Shown here piece after piece: positions 1 to 9,714 of a DNA stretch of 64,000 bases. Location: contig NC_088106.1 in assembly GCF_036370855.1 (NCBI RefSeq), forward strand, positions 30,828,501 through 30,892,500, given 5' to 3'. Position numbers and translations under genes: made by a program. How positions within the stretch are numbered: the stretch's first letter is position 1; each line of letters opens with the position of its first letter. The notes under the pieces were generated by a model that made no database searches, was not told where the DNA came from, and saw nothing but the letters and a program-made list of their open reading frames with translations. This DNA comes from Dromaius novaehollandiae (taxonomy: Eukaryota > Chordata > Aves > Casuariiformes > Dromaiidae).

Positions 1-220
1 AAGCCCCAGGTCCAAGGTGGTTGGAGGGGGGCTGTTTCTGGGGCTGTGCAATGGGTGCAGGTGCTGCGCTGCAGAGGCAGCAGCTGGCGCATGCTCCACC
101 CACAGGAAAGGCCCGTGCGCTCAAAGAAGCAGGAGCGCAGTTACAGCTGAGCTCCGGGGTGGGCCAGCCTCAGGGACATCCCCTCTGCTGTCCCTCTGCC
201 CGGAGATGCTTTGGCAAACC

Positions 221-1411
221 ACAGGATCACCGAATCACCAAAGAATGGTTGGGGTTGGAAGGGACCTCCGGAGAGCCTCTAGTCCAGCCTCCCTGCTCAA
301 GCAGGGTCCCCTAGAGCAGCTTAGCCAGCACCCTGTCCAGGTGCCTTTGCAATAGCTCCAAGGATGGAGCCTCCACAACGTCTCTGGGCAACCTCTTGCA
401 GTGCTCTGGCACCCTCACACGAGGAAAGTTGTTCCTTCTGTTCAGACGCAACTTCCTGTGTTTCGCTTGGTGCCCGCTGCCTCTCGTCCTGTCCCTGGGC
501 ACCACTGAAGAGAGCCTGCCACCATCCTCTTTACACCCTCCCCTCAGTTATTTATCGGCATCGATTAGATTCCCCCATCAGTCTTCGCTCCTCCAGGCTC
601 CACAGGCCCAGCTCTCCCAGCCTTTCCTCACAGCAGAGATGCTCCAGTCCCTTCCTCCTCTTCGGAGCCCTTTGCTCCACTGGCTCCACATCTGTCTTGT
701 ACTGCGGAGCTCCGAACTGGACACAGTACGCCAGGGCTGGCCTCAGCAGGGTGGCTGAGGAGAGCACATCACCTGCCTGGACCTGCTGGCAAGGCTCTGC
801 TCTTCCTAATGCAGCCCAGGATGCCATTGACTGCCCTTGCCGCAAGGGCCCATTGCTGGCTCATGGTCCACTTGTTGCCCCCCAGGACTCCCAGGTCCTG
901 CTCGGCAGAGCTGCTTCCCAGCAGGTCGGGCCCAGCATGTCCTGCTGCCTGCGCTTAGTCCTCCCCAGGAGCAGGACTCTTCTGCGCTTCCCTTGAGTGA
1001 ACTTCAGCAGGGTCCTCTCTGCCCATTTCTCCACACGGGCGAGGTCCCTCTCAATGGCAGCACAGGCCTCTGCTGCATCAGCCACTCCTCCCAGCTTTGC
1101 CCAACCAGCAAACTTGCTGAGGGTACACTCTGTCCCTTCGTCCAGGGCACTGATGAACAAGTTGAACAGCATGGCACCCAGCAGTGACCCCTGGGGTACA
1201 CCGTGCGCTACAGGCCTCCAGCTAGACTTTGCGCCATGGATCCCAACCCTCTGAGCTCTGCCACTCAGCCAGTTTTCAAGCCACCTCACTGTCTTGCCTG
1301 TGAGCATGGTACAGCAGAAGTGTCAAAAGCCTTCCGGAAGTTGTCAGGAGCAACAGACACCGCTCTTGCCTCGTCGACCAGCACAGTCATTTCACCCCAG
1401 AAGGCCCTCAG
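221..1411 (-). mobile_element. CR1 LINE fragment (RT region to 3' end), unit 1
   Basis: Read on the minus strand, the translation around 1411-861 shows the CR1 reverse-transcriptase series: an FxKAFDT block, then NWLSGRAQRV, the GVPQGS block, a FIxxLDEGTECTLSKF stretch and EKWAERTLLKF. The 3' end near 221-260 has the imperfect ATTC-type short repeats and GGTTGGAAGGGACCTC typical of CR1 tails. The two catalytic aspartates of the RT box are replaced by Gly-Trp and frames are broken, so the element is dead. The 5' part is missing, as in most CR1 copies. Confidence 0.93.
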
Positions 1412-1974
1412 GTGGGAGGGGGCCAGGGCGCTTGGGGCAGGGCACCACAAAGGCCTTGGGCCAAGCATGCTTGCAAGGAGGGAGAAAAGGCAGCGTGGAC
1501 AGGAAAGCCTTGGCAGGACCTGCCGAGTCCTCTGCCTTTTGCCCAGGCCTCTTCCCACGCCCAGGAGGCCAAGGTTGGTGTCAGCCGCAGAGGGGCACAG
1601 GAGCACATGGCTCCCCAGATGGGTCGGACCTGCCAGGAGGAAAACACACAGGCGCTGCCGGAGGTCTCTGTAGCGCAGCCACCGCTGGAGCAGCCCAGGG
1701 AGCCGGGAGCTTCTGGAGATGAGGCCAAGTGCCACCGGGCAGCTCTGAGCCCCCCAGCAGCCCCTGTTTCATCGTGCCCTGCCCCGTCGTTCCCAGGACA
1801 TGGGCCAGGCACCTCCATCAGCAGGCTGTGCCAGGCAATGCTGCTGGAGGCCACTTGAGATCTGTCCTGCCCTCCCCATCTGCACACTTCTGACGTCCCC
1901 TAGGGAGGCTTTGGCTTTTCCCCTCTTGTGTCCAATACACCCGCAGGCACTTGCCGAGTTGTGCTTCTGCACAA
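1412..1974. other. Unassigned spacer between CR1 and the gene A promoter
   Basis: No gene, RNA or repeat family was recognised here. Open frames on both strands are short, overlap each other and have no recognisable domain. The same spacer lies at about 14227-14789, 27064-27626, 39896-40458 and 52840-53402. Confidence 0.5.
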
Positions 1975-2578
1975 CAAGCAACACACCCCAACTGCTGAAT
2001 GCAGAACAGGCTGGGCTGGGGGGTGGAGGAAAGAGAGGGAAGGTTGTGCTGGACTCTTGGGCAGAAAAAGCTGTCCACTTCACCACCACGACTCTGGCTG
2101 GATTTGGTCACCCTGACAGTTGGCAGCGTTTGACTTGACCTCTGCCGAAAGAGGAGAGGACGAGAAATAACTGCACAACTCGGAGACCTGCACTAACATC
2201 CAGCCTCTGACTGCCAGTGCAGCCAAGGCAAAGCCGGGCACAGCCCCAAGCAGCAACAGCCCCACGCGGAAAGCAGAGAGTTCCTGTGACTCCCGTGACA
2301 TCACCGCTTGGAGGCAGCCGCACAGTGGGGACCCCCTCACTTAGCCCCAAGCTCCGCGCTGGGTGGCACGCGAGGCGTCCAGGGCCCGGCAGGGTCACGG
2401 CTTTGCGTTTGGGGCTTTGCTCTGCGGCCAGCAGCAGCTCTGCCTGGCTGACTCGGGGGCTGTGGACCCCGCGCGGCTGCTGTCCAGCGGCCAGGGGCGC
2501 TCAGAGGGTGCCAAGAGTGTTGGGGAGCCCTGAAGGCTCACGGGGTGTTCCCTGTTGTGCACGGACTGACGTCTGCAG
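1975..2578 (+). promoter_or_regulatory. Gene A 5' flank and non-coding first exon, unit 1
   Basis: This block is homologous to the gene B 5' flank (5472-6200). It ends in the motif TTGTGCACGGACTGACG and the donor CTGCAG|GTGAGC, with GT at 2579-2580. Splicing to the acceptor at 3170-3171 removes 593 nt and puts ATG 3 nt into the next exon. The transcription start is not visible and I see no convincing TATA box. Compared with gene B, about 116 bp holding a full CRE is missing. Confidence 0.65.
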
Positions 2579-3174
2579 GTGAGCTGTGCTGCTGCAAGGC
2601 AGGCAGGCAGCGTGGGCGGCAGTGGCGGGTGTGGGCACTGCTTGGGTCTGCCTTGATGCAACGCTTCAGGGTGAGGATGGGGGAGAAGAAGAAGACGCGA
2701 GGGGGCCCCTTTCCCCATGCAGACCAGAGGACAGGCCTCAGCTGCCGTCCCTGCAGAGAGCCTGGTTCCTCGGCACGCCTTAGCCCACCCGCTCCCTCTG
2801 CCCTGGGCTTCCTTGGCCTCACTGGGTGGGGAGCACCTTTCCCCTGGGACCGTCTCTGCTCAAGGGGAAGTGTTCTTGGGGGGAAACCCAGGCCTTGTTG
2901 TCTGCCTTGACTTCAGGAAGGCTGCGCTGTACCTCAGCGGTCAAGATGGGCCCCAGTCCTGTTCAACACAACCTCAGCCCTTCTGGGACTCTCTGATTGT
3001 CAGAGTCGGGGGGGCTCTCGCATGACTTGCTAATGGTGCTTGTGCTGCTTCCTCGCAGCCCTGAAGAAGACTGGGCAGCTCCTTGGCTCTTGACTCCCAC
3101 AGCTTTTCTGCTTTCTCCACCCTTCATTGCCAGGACAGCTCACACAAGTTCTCTGTCTCTTTCCTTTCTAGCAC

Positions 3175-3936
3175 ATGATGTCTTCAGAAGAGGACACCAG
3201 CTTTTCCCCTGGTGCCAGCACCAGCCGGCTGCAGCAGGAAATGCCGCCAGATGCCTCCAAAGACCTGCGGTGCTCCATCTGCCTCAACACACTTGACGAC
3301 ACTGCCTACGTCACTGTCTACACGCACCGGTTCTGCTACGGCTGCATCCAGCAGTGGTCAGCCACCAGAGCCGAGTGCCCGCTCTGCCAGCGGCCTTTCC
3401 ACTCCATCCACACGGGGCCACCTGACCACAGCTCCCAGGCGGATGGCACCAGGCGCTCCTTGGCCGGCCAGCGACGAGGGAGAGTTCATTCCCGCTCTGC
3501 AGCGAGCACAGCCCGAAGCAGGTCCCCCAGGGGCAACCGCGATGGCCCCAGCAGGCTTCCGCGCCAGAGGGGCTACGACTCCCCAGCGAGGAGCAGGCGG
3601 TGGCCGAGCAGGGCTCAGGCAACCGCTCATGCTGACCGCTGGGCAAGACCCCCAGCCAGGGGCCGATTACGGCAGAGGTCCCGCAGCACCCGCGGCAGCA
3701 GACGGGAAGCACCTTCTCCAGGCTGCCACCGCAGCAGGTCCCCCAGGAGAGGCAACGACCTCCACGAGGGATTTATGCTCAGGGCGGTTCGCGAGACCCC
3801 AGCTTGCTGGGGGAGGCAGAGGAGCATGGCTCACAGTGACATGCTAGCTCCTAACGTCGAAATGGAAGTGGTGGCCTTATTTCTTATATTCTCATGCAAC
3901 ATTCTGTTATTTTTCCATTTCCACAGGTTCTTCTAG
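3175..3936 (+). CDS. TOPORS-like RING/SR protein, gene A copy 1 (degenerate RING)
   Basis: A 253-aa protein whose start codon lies 3 nt after a strong acceptor (TTTCCTTTCTAG). Residues 33-71 form a TOPORS-type RING: C33, C36, H51, C54, C57, C68 and C71 are present. Residue 49, the third zinc ligand, is Tyr (TAC at 3319-3321) instead of Cys. A Ser/Arg-rich region with RSRSPR and RSRSTR motifs follows, as in TOPORS and SR proteins. The last 24 residues (230-253) are strongly hydrophobic and could be a tail anchor, or could be intron read-through, because the DNA there resembles a polypyrimidine tract plus acceptor (AG at 3925-3926). Loss of a zinc ligand makes E2 binding doubtful. Family: confident. 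Function: unknown. Confidence 0.82.
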   Translation: MMSSEEDTSFSPGASTSRLQQEMPPDASKDLRCSICLNTLDDTAYVTVYTHRFCYGCIQQWSATRAECPLCQRPFHSIHTGPPDHSSQADGTRRSLAGQRRGRVHSRSAASTARSRSPRGNRDGPSRLPRQRGYDSPARSRRWPSRAQATAHADRWARPPARGRLRQRSRSTRGSRREAPSPGCHRSRSPRRGNDLHEGFMLRAVRETPACWGRQRSMAHSDMLAPNVEMEVVALFLIFSCNILLFFHFHRFF

Positions 3937-4115
3937 AACCCCCCACTTCCAGCAGCTGCCTGGGGCCTCGGGGCAGATCCGGACGAGGGCAGCGGGAGCT
4001 GCAGTGCCCATCGCTGGCAAACACCAGGCTGAAACAACGCAACAGACTCGAGCAGACAGCCTGGGTGCCTGTGAGCCTCCTGTGCCTCCTGCTGTGTTGG
4101 GCCAGGTGCTTAATT

Positions 4116-4145
4116 AATAAAAGGCAGGCAGCACCCGCTGCCTGC
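4116..4145 (+). terminator. Gene A polyadenylation signal with downstream hairpin, unit 1
   Basis: AATAAA at 4116-4121, 180 nt after the gene A stop codon. A perfect 9-bp stem (4124-4132 with 4137-4145) and a 4-nt loop begin 2 nt further on, where cleavage would be expected. Confidence 0.75.
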
Positions 4146-4497
4146 AACCAACACCCTTGCCTCTGTGCTGACTTTGTTCAGCCCTCGGCTCACAGACGAG
4201 AGCGACCAGCCTTGAAAAAGCCCCAAGGCGGCACTGGCAGAGAGAGCTGCCCGGGCCTCCGCACCGGCCTCCAAACTCTGCAAGGGCTGCAAGCGCTGAC
4301 GAGCCAGCTTTCCGGCAGGAGCTAACATCTGTCCCGATGGACTGGGGCCGGTCCAGATTTGGCTCTGTGCAAAACAGCCACGTGCCCCAGGGACCGGGGA
4401 AGTCGGGACACACCATCTCCATTCCTCCCTGGAAATACAGATTTTATTCCGCCAAGGGCAGCTGTGCCCTGCAAAGCCTCCGGCTCCTGCCAGGAAG
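4146..4497. other. Gene A 3' flank with a 151-bp block absent from unit 5
   Basis: No gene is seen. Positions 4281-4431 are missing in unit 5, and CTG sits at both edges. Inside that block, 4329-4414 is about 80% identical to 9495-9580 and contains an E-box (CACGTG at 4379-4384). Its family was not recognised. Confidence 0.6.
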
Positions 4498-4777
4498 GGC
4501 TTTGTGGAGGAGTCTCCCTCAGCCTCCCCTCCACGCACACAGCCCCAGGACACACCTGGGGCCAGAGCACGGCCAGCAGTGAGAAGCCATCTCTGCTCAC
4601 CCTCTGGCCCTTCCCATGCTCTGCCTCCCTCGGTGCCCTGCTGCCCTCCAGCTCCCGCCCTGCCCGCGCTCAGCCCCGGCTGGCTGCGGGCAGGCCGAGG
4701 GGCTCCAGCCCCCGCAGCCATGCCGGGCAACCCAGCTGCCGCACTGCCCCCAGAACAGCTCCAGCCACGGGCCCCAC
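4498..4777 (+). repeat. Inverted repeat, left arm, unit 1
   Basis: About 280 bp that reappear as the reverse complement at 8386-8661, some 3.6 kb downstream, with gene B between the arms. Confidence 0.9.
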
Positions 4778-5105
4778 CGCTGGAAGGTCCCTCCCCACAG
4801 CAGCCTGACAGCAGGCTCCAGCCCTCGGCACTGGCTTCAGCCCTTTCTCCCTGGGGCTCTTGCTGCTTGGGACTGCGCCAGGCTTCACGCTGCCTTCACT
4901 GGCAGTCGGGGGCTGATGTCTGTGCACACCTCCGACTTGCTGGGTTAAATGTGCCCCCTGTCTTGAGGAAGGGAACAAAGAGGGTGCAGGCAAGGACATG
5001 CCCGCGCCTTGTCTGCACTCCTAGGCCTCCATGGCCTGCAGCAGCCTCACCTGGGGCCTCCCCCACACCCTGCCCACGGGCCCCGGAGCCCAGTTCAGCT
5101 TACCC

Positions 5106-5450
5106 CGGGAGCATCTCTCCTCTGAGGACAGGCTGAGGGAGCTGCCACTGTTGAGGGAGAGGCTAAAGAGGACGGGGCCAGGCTCTTTGCAGTGGCCCAG
5201 GCACAGGACGAGAGGCAGCAGGCACCAACACAAACATAGGCACTTCCGTCTGACCATGAGGAAAGCCTTTCTCACTGTGAGGGCAACTGAGCTCTGGTTG
5301 CCCACAGAGCTTGGGGAGTCTCCAGCCTTGGAGCTATTCAAATGCCACCTCGACAGCTCCCGGGGCAATGTGCTCTAGGTGACCCTGCTTGAGCACGGGG
5401 GTGGCACTCCATGACCTCCACAGGTGCCTTCCAACCTCAACCGTTCTCTG
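5106..5450 (+). mobile_element. CR1 LINE 3' fragment, sense, unit 1
   Basis: Plus-strand CR1 3' sequence. It reads GAGGACAGGCTGAGGGAGCT, then an altered TGACCATGAGGAAAGCCTTT segment and a closing GGTGACCCTGCTTGAGCA to CTTCCAACCTCAACC. It has no intact frame and lies just upstream of the gene B promoter. Confidence 0.88.
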
Positions 5451-5471
5451 ACCCCGTGACTGTGAAAATAG

Positions 5472-6200
5472 TGCCCCAACTCCTCAATGCCGCACATGCG
5501 TTTTATGGCCCAGGCTTTGTAGGGGTGGGTGGAGGAAAGGCAGGGAAGGCGTTCCTGTTCTCCTGGGCAGAAAACATTGTGCGGTTCACCAACACAACTC
5601 TGGCTGAATTTGGTCACCCTGACGGTTGGCAGCATCCAGCTTGAACTCCACTGAAAGAGGAGAAGAGGAGAAATAACTCGGCAAGTCTGAGCTTTGCACT
5701 AACATCCAGCCTCCGACTGCCAGTGCAGCCAAGGCAAAGCCGGGCACAGCCCCAAGCAGCAACAGCCCCACGCGGAAAGAGCCCAAGCACACGCCGAGGG
5801 CTGAAGCCTGCTCTCCAAGGGACTTTGCAAGCCCAGGGCTGCTCCTGCAGCCTGGGCGTCTTTGGGGTGTGGCCCCGAGAGCCCTGTGACGTCACCAGAG
5901 AGTTCCTGTGACTCCCGTGACATCACCGCTTGGAGGCAGCCGCACAGTGGGGACCCCCGCACTTAGCCCCAAGCTCCGCGCTGGGTGGCACGCGAGGCGT
6001 CCAGGGCCCGGCAGGGTCACGGCTTTGCGTTTGGGGCTTTGCTCTGCGGCCAGCAGCAGCTCTGCCTGGCTGACTCGGGGGCTGTGGACCCCGCGCGGCT
6101 GCTGTCCCGCGGCCGGGGGCGCCCAGAGGGTGCCAAGAGCGTTGGGGAGCCCTGAAGGCTCACGGGGTGTTCCCTGTTGTGCACGGACTGACGTCTGCAG
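5472..6200 (+). promoter_or_regulatory. Gene B 5' flank and non-coding first exon with CRE, unit 1
   Basis: Homologous to the gene A 5' flank but about 116 bp longer. The extra part carries a perfect palindromic cAMP-response element, TGACGTCA, at 5887-5894, about 310 nt before the donor. Exon 1 ends CTGCAG|GTGAGC, with GT at 6201. The intron is 6201-6624. The start site of transcription is not determined. Confidence 0.65.
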
Positions 6201-6627
6201 GTGAGCTGTGCTGCTGCAAGGCAGGCAGGCAGCGTGGGCGGCAATGGCGGGTGTGGGCACTGCTTGGGTCCGCCTTGATGCAGCGCTTCAGGGTGAGGCT
6301 GGGGGAGAAGAAGTCCCCCTCACCCTGTAGCCCGTAGCCCACCCGGTGCCTTTTCCCCAGCCTTCCTTGCCCTCGCTGGCTGGCAACGCCCTTCCCCCAG
6401 GACCTCCCCTGCTCCAGGGGAAGCATTGCTGGGCAAAGCCAGAGCCGGAGGGGAGTCTTTTAGGGGGGCCTTTACACTGCCTCCCAAATGGGGCTTCTGC
6501 TGCTTCCTTGCAGCCTTCAAGAAGCCTGGGCAGCTCTTTGGCTCTCCACCTCCACAGCTTTCCTGCTTTCTCCTCCCTTTGTCTCCAGGAAAGGTCCCGA
6601 GCTCCAGGTCTCTTTCCTTTGTAGAAC

Positions 6628-7752
6628 ATGACAGCAGAAGAAGACTTTCCAGGCGGCAGCGGCAGCGCCAGCTCTTCCTCTGGTGCCAGCACCAGCCGGC
6701 TGCCTCAGGCAACACCACCGGATGCCTCTGAAGACCTGCTGTGCACCATCTGCCTGGACACAGTGGACAACGCCGCCTACGTCGCCTTCTGCATGCACAG
6801 GTTCTGCTTTGGCTGTATCCGGCAGTGGTCAGCCACCAGAGCCCAGTGCCCGCTCTGCCAGCGGCCCTTCAGTTCCATCCTCCACACCGTGCGAGCTGAC
6901 GACGACTTCCAGGAGTACCACGTGCAGCACTCCTCCAGCAGCTCGTCCCATGGCTGGCGAGGAGGGAGATCGGGTTCCCGCTCTGCGGCAAGGAGGCGGC
7001 ACCGCTCGTCAGTGCCCCGGCACAGCAGCTCCTCCTCCAGCAGCTCCTCCTCCAGCAGCGATGGTGGCCACGCTGGGTCCCCCGAGAGGGCCCGAAGCAG
7101 GTCTCCAAGGCATGATCACCATGGCCACAACTGGCTTCAGCATGTAGCGAGGGGCTACGACTTCCCCAGGAGGAGCAGGCTGCGACAGAGCGGGGCTCAG
7201 GCTGCTGCTCCTGCCAGCCCTTGGGAAAGATCCCGAGCCGGGGGCCAATTGCGGCGCAGGTCACGCAGCACTGGTGGCAGCAGGAGATGGGAAGCAGCTG
7301 CTGCAGGCTGGCACCAGCATGCCTCCCCGTCGTGGGGCCACCAGGTCCCCGGGCAGGAGGACGCTCCCGGGCCCTCCTACGCCAGCTCTGCTCAGGCTCC
7401 TGTGCCAACAGCTTCTCACAGGCAAACCTCCGAGAGCTCTGCCCAGGAGCCAGCCAGCTCTGCCCCCGCAGCGGACACCCTGCCCCCGGCACGGGGCCAA
7501 GCACGGCAGGAGCAGCAAAGGGGCCGCAGCAGCAGAAGGCAGCGCAGAAGACGCGTGGAGCCTTCGCCTGCCCGGGAGAGCCACCGCAGCAGGTCCCCCA
7601 GGCGAGGCGATGAGCAGGTGCCCTCGGGGAGCACCGAGCGCCGTCAACGTGGACAAGTGCACGAGAGATGGGATTACTCCAGGGAAAGGCACGGAGCAAG
7701 GCGCTCATCCCGGTGGAGGTCCCGCAGCCGGCCCAGGCGCAGGGGCTGGTAG
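6628..7752 (+). CDS. TOPORS-like RING/SR E3 ligase, gene B copy 1
   Basis: A 374-aa protein whose start lies 3 nt after the acceptor at 6623-6624. The C3HC4 RING is complete: C39, C42, C55, H57, C60, C63, C74, C77. The stretch after it (about 81-98, HTVRADDDFQEY) matches the conserved post-RING segment of TOPORS, and the PPDAS run before C39 does too. A 12-Ser tract lies at 133-144, then RSRSPR, RRRSRST and a basic RSRSRPRRR end, so a nuclear, phosphorylatable SR-type tail. TOPORS is about 1,000 residues, so this is a shortened relative. A ubiquitin ligase role is expected from the family and is not shown. Copy 1 differs from the other four copies after the RING (HVQHSSSSSSHGW against RVQRSDSSSSHGR). 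A weak AGTAAA signal is at 7856-7861. Confidence 0.88.
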   Translation: MTAEEDFPGGSGSASSSSGASTSRLPQATPPDASEDLLCTICLDTVDNAAYVAFCMHRFCFGCIRQWSATRAQCPLCQRPFSSILHTVRADDDFQEYHVQHSSSSSSHGWRGGRSGSRSAARRRHRSSVPRHSSSSSSSSSSSSDGGHAGSPERARSRSPRHDHHGHNWLQHVARGYDFPRRSRLRQSGAQAAAPASPWERSRAGGQLRRRSRSTGGSRRWEAAAAGWHQHASPSWGHQVPGQEDAPGPSYASSAQAPVPTASHRQTSESSAQEPASSAPAADTLPPARGQARQEQQRGRSSRRQRRRRVEPSPARESHRSRSPRRGDEQVPSGSTERRQRGQVHERWDYSRERHGARRSSRWRSRSRPRRRGW

Positions 7753-7859
7753 CACACCGTGCAAAAGGAGCAACCCCAAAGCTTGCCCCTTGCCAGCACA
7801 CTTCAGGGCACTGCAGTGAGCCCTGGGAAAGAAAAGGATCCTTCATGCCCCTACCAGTA

Positions 7860-8199
7860 AACAGGGTTTTCCTTGAGCTTCAGAGGAATTGCTTGTGTTC
7901 CATCATGCGCCCCTTGCCTCTTGTGCTGTCCCTGGGCACCGCTGGGAAGAGTCTGGCCCCGTCTTCCTAACTCCCCAGCCCCCAGCAGGGATTTCTGCAC
8001 CTGGAGAAGATCCCCCTGAGCCTCCTCTTCTCCAGCCTGGACTCTCCCAGCTCCCTCAGCCTCTTCTCGGGCAACCGAGGCTCCAGGCCCTTCATCAGCT
8101 GCGTGGCCCTTGGCTGGACTCGCTCCCGTTCGACCATGTCCCCCTTGTCCTGGGAGCCTAGAACTGCTCCTAGGACTCCTGTCATGGTCTCCCCAGTAC
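7860..8199 (-). mobile_element. CR1 LINE 3' fragment, antisense, unit 1
   Basis: Minus-strand CR1 sequence: the plus strand shows the usual antisense words CCTCTTGTGCTGTCCCTGGG, then GAAGATCCCCCTGAGCCTCC and CTCAGCCTCTTCTC. It begins about 110 bp after the gene B stop, so gene B transcripts may end in or just before it. Confidence 0.85.
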
Positions 8200-8385
8200 T
8201 GTCGGGGCAGGTGCTGCCAGGGGGGCTCCAGCACATCAGCCCCCTCCCAAGCTGGCCCTGGGTGCCTCCCCCTACCCCGGGCCCCGGGGTTTCTTGAGCA
8301 GGGAGAGGGCAGTGGGGCCTGGTGCTGAGAGCGTGGGGGGACAACCGTGGGGAACTGAGCTGCTGTGGGGTGGGGCGGGGAGGCC

Positions 8386-8661
8386 GTGGGGCCCGTGGCT
8401 GGAGCCATTCCGGGGGCAGTGCGGCAGCTGGGTTGTCCAGCATGGCTGCAGGGGCTGGAGCCCCTCGGCCTGCCCGCAGCCAGCCGGGGCTGAGCGCGGG
8501 CAGGGCGGGAGCCGGAGGGCAGCAGGGCACCGAGGCAGAGCATGGGAAGGGCCAGAGGGTGAGCAGAGATGGCTTCTCACTGCTGGCCGTGCTCTGGCCC
8601 CAGGTGTGTCCCGGGGCTGCGTGCGTGGAGGGGAGGCTGAGGGAGACTCCTCCACAAAGCC
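8386..8661 (-). repeat. Inverted repeat, right arm, unit 1
   Basis: Reverse complement of 4498-4777, with small differences: no CCCT duplication, and GCACGCAGCCCCGGG in place of GCACACAGCCCCAGG when read in the left-arm sense. Confidence 0.9.
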
Positions 8662-9094
8662 TCTTACAGCCTCTCCTGGGCAAAGAGCCACTGGCAGCGT
8701 TTGGGGAAAGCCCCCGGCCCTCTGCGGGCTCTGCACCCTCGCTGGGGCCACCCAGGCAGCCGCGCTGCCCCAAGGGTGCAGGGGCATTTGAGGCAGGAGC
8801 TCCCGTGTCCCTGCAGGGCACACTGGGGACGAAGCCTCGGGAAGGGTCGCTCCCCACCTCTTTCTTGTGGCAGAGCTCCGATCCCGTCGTGGAGCGGCTG
8901 CAAAGGGAGCTGGGGAGATGGCGGCTCATCTCAGCCCTCTCCAGTGCTGGCCGGGGCGGTTTCCTGGGGCTAAAATCCCAACTGCAGCAGGGACACTCGC
9001 GGCAATGGAGAGACCCTGGAAGATGCTTGACCTGGGAAGTGAAGAGGTACTTGAAGGAGCAAATTATCACCACACCTTCTGCATGTTGGGCTGT
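8662..9094. other. Unassigned spacer before the microsatellite
   Basis: No gene or known element was recognised. The unit 5/unit 6 fusion point corresponds to about 8866 here. Equivalent spacers lie at 21490-21924, 34327-34761 and 47273-47705. Confidence 0.5.
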
Positions 9095-9146
9095 ATGCAT
9101 ATATATACACATAGACACATGCATGGGTAGATATGTAGATGTTTAC

Positions 9147-9180
<34 letters not shown>

Positions 9181-9236
9181 GCGTGTATATACATACATAC
9201 ATACATACACGTATATATATATATATATATGTACAC
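9095..9236. repeat. Compound microsatellite (GT)n/(CATA)n/(AT)n, unit 1
   Basis: Runs of GT (9147-9170), CATA (about 9190-9210) and AT (about 9212-9230). The GT and AT runs differ in length between units, so the tract marks the copies. Confidence 0.95.
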
Positions 9237-9463
9237 GCACCCTCCTGCCCCCTGGGAACAGGGTGCGGCCTCAGCCCGATGCTGCATGTCGCCCGTCCAT
9301 CCCCGGTGCTGGGAGCGCTTCACCTGCGGCGGGTCAGAGCCGCGGTCGGCAGCACGGCAGCAGTGAGGGCTGTGCCGCAAAGGGCTGGAGAACCCGTGTT
9401 TCAGCGAGGCCAGGCCGTGCCGCGCCGTACCGCACCACGCAGTGCAGTGCCGGGGGCAGACTT

Positions 9464-9492
9464 TTGGCGGCTGTTACGCCAAGTGGTGGTTC
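9464..9492. repeat. Hairpin-forming repeat motif, first copy, unit 1
   Basis: TTGGCG and CGCCAA (9464-9482) flank a 7-nt loop. The motif and the bases after it recur at 11505-11533. The family is unknown. Confidence 0.6.
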
Positions 9493-9494
9493 AG

Positions 9495-9580
9495 CTGTCC
9501 CGATGAACTGGGGCCGGTTCAGTTTGGGCCCTGTGCAAAACTGCCACGTGCCCCGGAGACCGGGGAACTCAGGACACACC
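9495..9580 (+). repeat. 86-nt dispersed repeat, second copy
   Basis: About 80% identical, without gaps, to 4329-4414, in the same orientation. Both contain CCACGTGCCCC. It may be part of an unrecognised LTR or SINE-like element. Confidence 0.65.
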
Positions 9581-9714
9581 ACCTCCAGGCCCCTGCCCTG
9601 TCAAGAGGTATTATTCACCTCGACTCCCAGATCCCCAGCCCCAGGCAACAGCCAGCCCTTGCTGCAGCACAACGCTACACACCACTCAGGCTCTCCTTGA
9701 GGACTGCGAAGGCC

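Noticed and set aside
861..1307. Active CR1 reverse transcriptase
   Set aside because: Both catalytic aspartates are replaced and the 5' part is missing, so it is a fossil.
4124..4145. Histone-type 3' stem-loop
   Set aside because: Stem length and loop sequence do not fit the histone consensus, and a normal AATAAA is present.
6869..7846. 325-codon open frame antisense to gene B, kept in all copies
   Set aside because: It mirrors the Ser/Arg codon pattern of gene B (few stops in the complement). It has no start context, domain or splice logic.
9190..9210. Possible CRISPR-like array in the CATA repeats
   Set aside because: Simple 4-nt microsatellite without spacers, in a vertebrate genome.
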